From Acidobacteriaceae bacterium (lineage in GTDB: Bacteria > Acidobacteriota > Terriglobia > Terriglobales > SbA1): DNA of 5,963 nucleotides. The notes beneath the pieces were generated by a model that worked only from the letters and a program-made list of their open reading frames with translations, did no database searches and was not told the DNA's origin. Positions 4,983 through 5,963 of the stretch are shown one piece after another. Position 1 is the first letter of the stretch. Every line of letters begins with the position of its first letter. The DNA lies in assembly GCA_019237515.1 (NCBI GenBank), contig JAFAGX010000372.1:1-5963 (forward strand), in the 5' to 3' direction. A program made the position numbers and the translations under genes.

Positions 4983-5963
4983 CTAGTATTTCCTCGCCCG
5001 CGGCGGAATCAATGACGTGTCCACCGCCTCAAATTCAAATTTCGGCTCATCGGCATCGGGAGCGAAATATGCCTTGGTCGTTTTCAACCAATTCTTATCG
5101 TCCCGCTCGGGGAAGTCCGGCTTGTAATGCGCGCCGCGGGATTCGTCCCGCATACCCGCACCCTCCGCAATGACCCGCGACAACTGAAGCATGTTGTAAA
5201 GCTGCCGAGCAAAGACGATGCTGCTGTTGGCCCACTGCGCGCGGTCACTCATGTTAATGCGTTGGAACCGCTCCAGCATTTCGCATAGTTTCGCGTCAGT
5301 CTCTTGCAGATTCTTGTTGTATCGAATGACTGTGCAGTTCTTGGTCATCAATTCGCCGAGCTCGCGCCAAAGCCTGAAGGGATTCTCGTTACCTTCGGCT
5401 TTGGTGAGCATGGCATTTTTCTCTTCCTGACGTTTGCGCTCTGAATCAAAGTGTCCATTGCCAGGCGCGGCGGACGCGTTGCGAGCATACTGAACCGCTG
5501 CCGGGCCGGCAACAAACCCGCCGAAAATGCACGAGACCAGTGAATTCGCTCCCAGCCGGTTTGCGCCGTGGTACTGATATTCACTCTCTCCGGCTGCAAA
5601 AATTCCCGGAATGTTCGTGGCCTGTCTGAAATCCACCCACAATCCGCCCATGGTGTAATGCATCCCGGGGAAGATTTTCATCGGCGTATCGCGGGGATCA
5701 TCGCCGACAAACTTCTCGTAAATTTCCAGGATGCCTTCCAGCTTGCGGTCAAGAATCTTGCGGTCAACGTGCGTAAGGTCTAGATAGACCATCGGCTTGC
5801 CATCAATGCCGAGGTTATATTCGTACACGACTTTGAAGATGGCGCGGGTCGCCACATCGCGCGGCACCAGGTTGCCGTATTTCGGATACCACTCTTCCAG
5901 GAAGTACCAGCGCTCATTCTGCGGAATCGATTTCGGATCACGGTTATCGCCCGGCTTCTTCGG
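4983..5963 (-). CDS. sdhA: Succinate dehydrogenase/fumarate reductase flavoprotein subunit, C-terminal part (5' end outside window)
   Basis: The last 326 residues of the FAD-bearing catalytic subunit of complex II, which oxidises succinate to fumarate. The frame is open to the window edge; its first visible residues (PKKPGDNRDPKSIPQ, then ERWYFLEEWYPKYGNLVPRD) match SdhA, so the GTG at 5867 is an internal valine. Active-site residues by family alignment are the catalytic Arg35 of the visible fragment (VPRD), His102 (HYTMGG) and Arg136 (HGANRLGANSL). FAAGESEYQYHGANR also lines the FAD site. The helical C-terminal domain follows, with SRGAHYKPDFPERDD near the end. The N-terminal FAD Rossmann motif and the covalent-FAD His lie outside. 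The order flavoprotein then iron-sulfur is that of sdhCAB operons, so a cytochrome b subunit gene is expected just upstream. The stop is TAG at 4983-4985. Confidence 0.95.
   Translation of the reverse strand, partial: PKKPGDNRDPKSIPQNERWYFLEEWYPKYGNLVPRDVATRAIFKVVYEYNLGIDGKPMVYLDLTHVDRKILDRKLEGILEIYEKFVGDDPRDTPMKIFPGMHYTMGGLWVDFRQATNIPGIFAAGESEYQYHGANRLGANSLVSCIFGGFVAGPAAVQYARNASAAPGNGHFDSERKRQEEKNAMLTKAEGNENPFRLWRELGELMTKNCTVIRYNKNLQETDAKLCEMLERFQRINMSDRAQWANSSIVFARQLYNMLQLSRVIAEGAGMRDESRGAHYKPDFPERDDKNWLKTTKAYFAPDADEPKFEFEAVDTSLIPPRARKY

Noticed and set aside
1..5963. CRISPR array, tRNA, rRNA, transposase or phage genes
   Set aside because: No regularly spaced repeats, tRNA-like cloverleaf or mobile-element protein motifs were seen on either strand.

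Overview
No clearly new biological system is visible here. The window looks like ordinary chromosomal DNA of moderate GC from a heterotrophic, respiring bacterium, most likely an acidobacterium (Terriglobia-like). That assignment is an inference from four things: the lactate-dehydrogenase-like malate dehydrogenase, the Bacillus-type succinate dehydrogenase, an exported protein resembling the acidobacterial DUF5715 family, and intergenic repeats of the 'TTGTCA..CTGAGCG..AGC..GATCTCTG' and 'GGACAGGCGAGACGCC' kinds, which I recall from acidobacterial genomes. No database was searched.

Layout. Positions 1-335 (+) hold the C-terminal third of malate dehydrogenase. It converges on a run of minus-strand genes. 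The convergent gap (336-435) holds two hairpins, one of them with a 13-bp stem inside a degenerate dispersed repeat. Reading the minus strand in the direction of transcription (right to left), the order is: the C-terminal half of the SDH/fumarate reductase flavoprotein (4983-5963, cut by the window edge); a 75-nt gap with a GC-rich hairpin; the iron-sulfur subunit (4155-4907); a 274-nt gap with hairpins and a possible promoter; an exported M15-like/DUF5715-type protein (3065-3880); an exported M19 membrane-type dipeptidase (1725-2987); an exported cyclophilin (1008-1637); and a cytosolic cyclophilin (436-963).

How the genes fit together. MDH and SDH are TCA-cycle enzymes, and SDH also feeds electrons to the membrane quinone pool. 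The four genes between them look like a housekeeping cluster for the cell envelope and protein folding. Three of the four carry signal peptides: a possible zinc peptidase-fold protein, a dipeptidase and a prolyl isomerase. The fourth is a cytosolic paralogue of the exported isomerase.

The points most worth a second look are the dispersed repeat/hairpin elements (one lies between sdhA and sdhB, one just upstream of a start codon), the tandem cyclophilin pair with different predicted locations and active sites, a short patch of exact nucleotide identity between them, and the metal-site-like motif in the unnamed exported protein.
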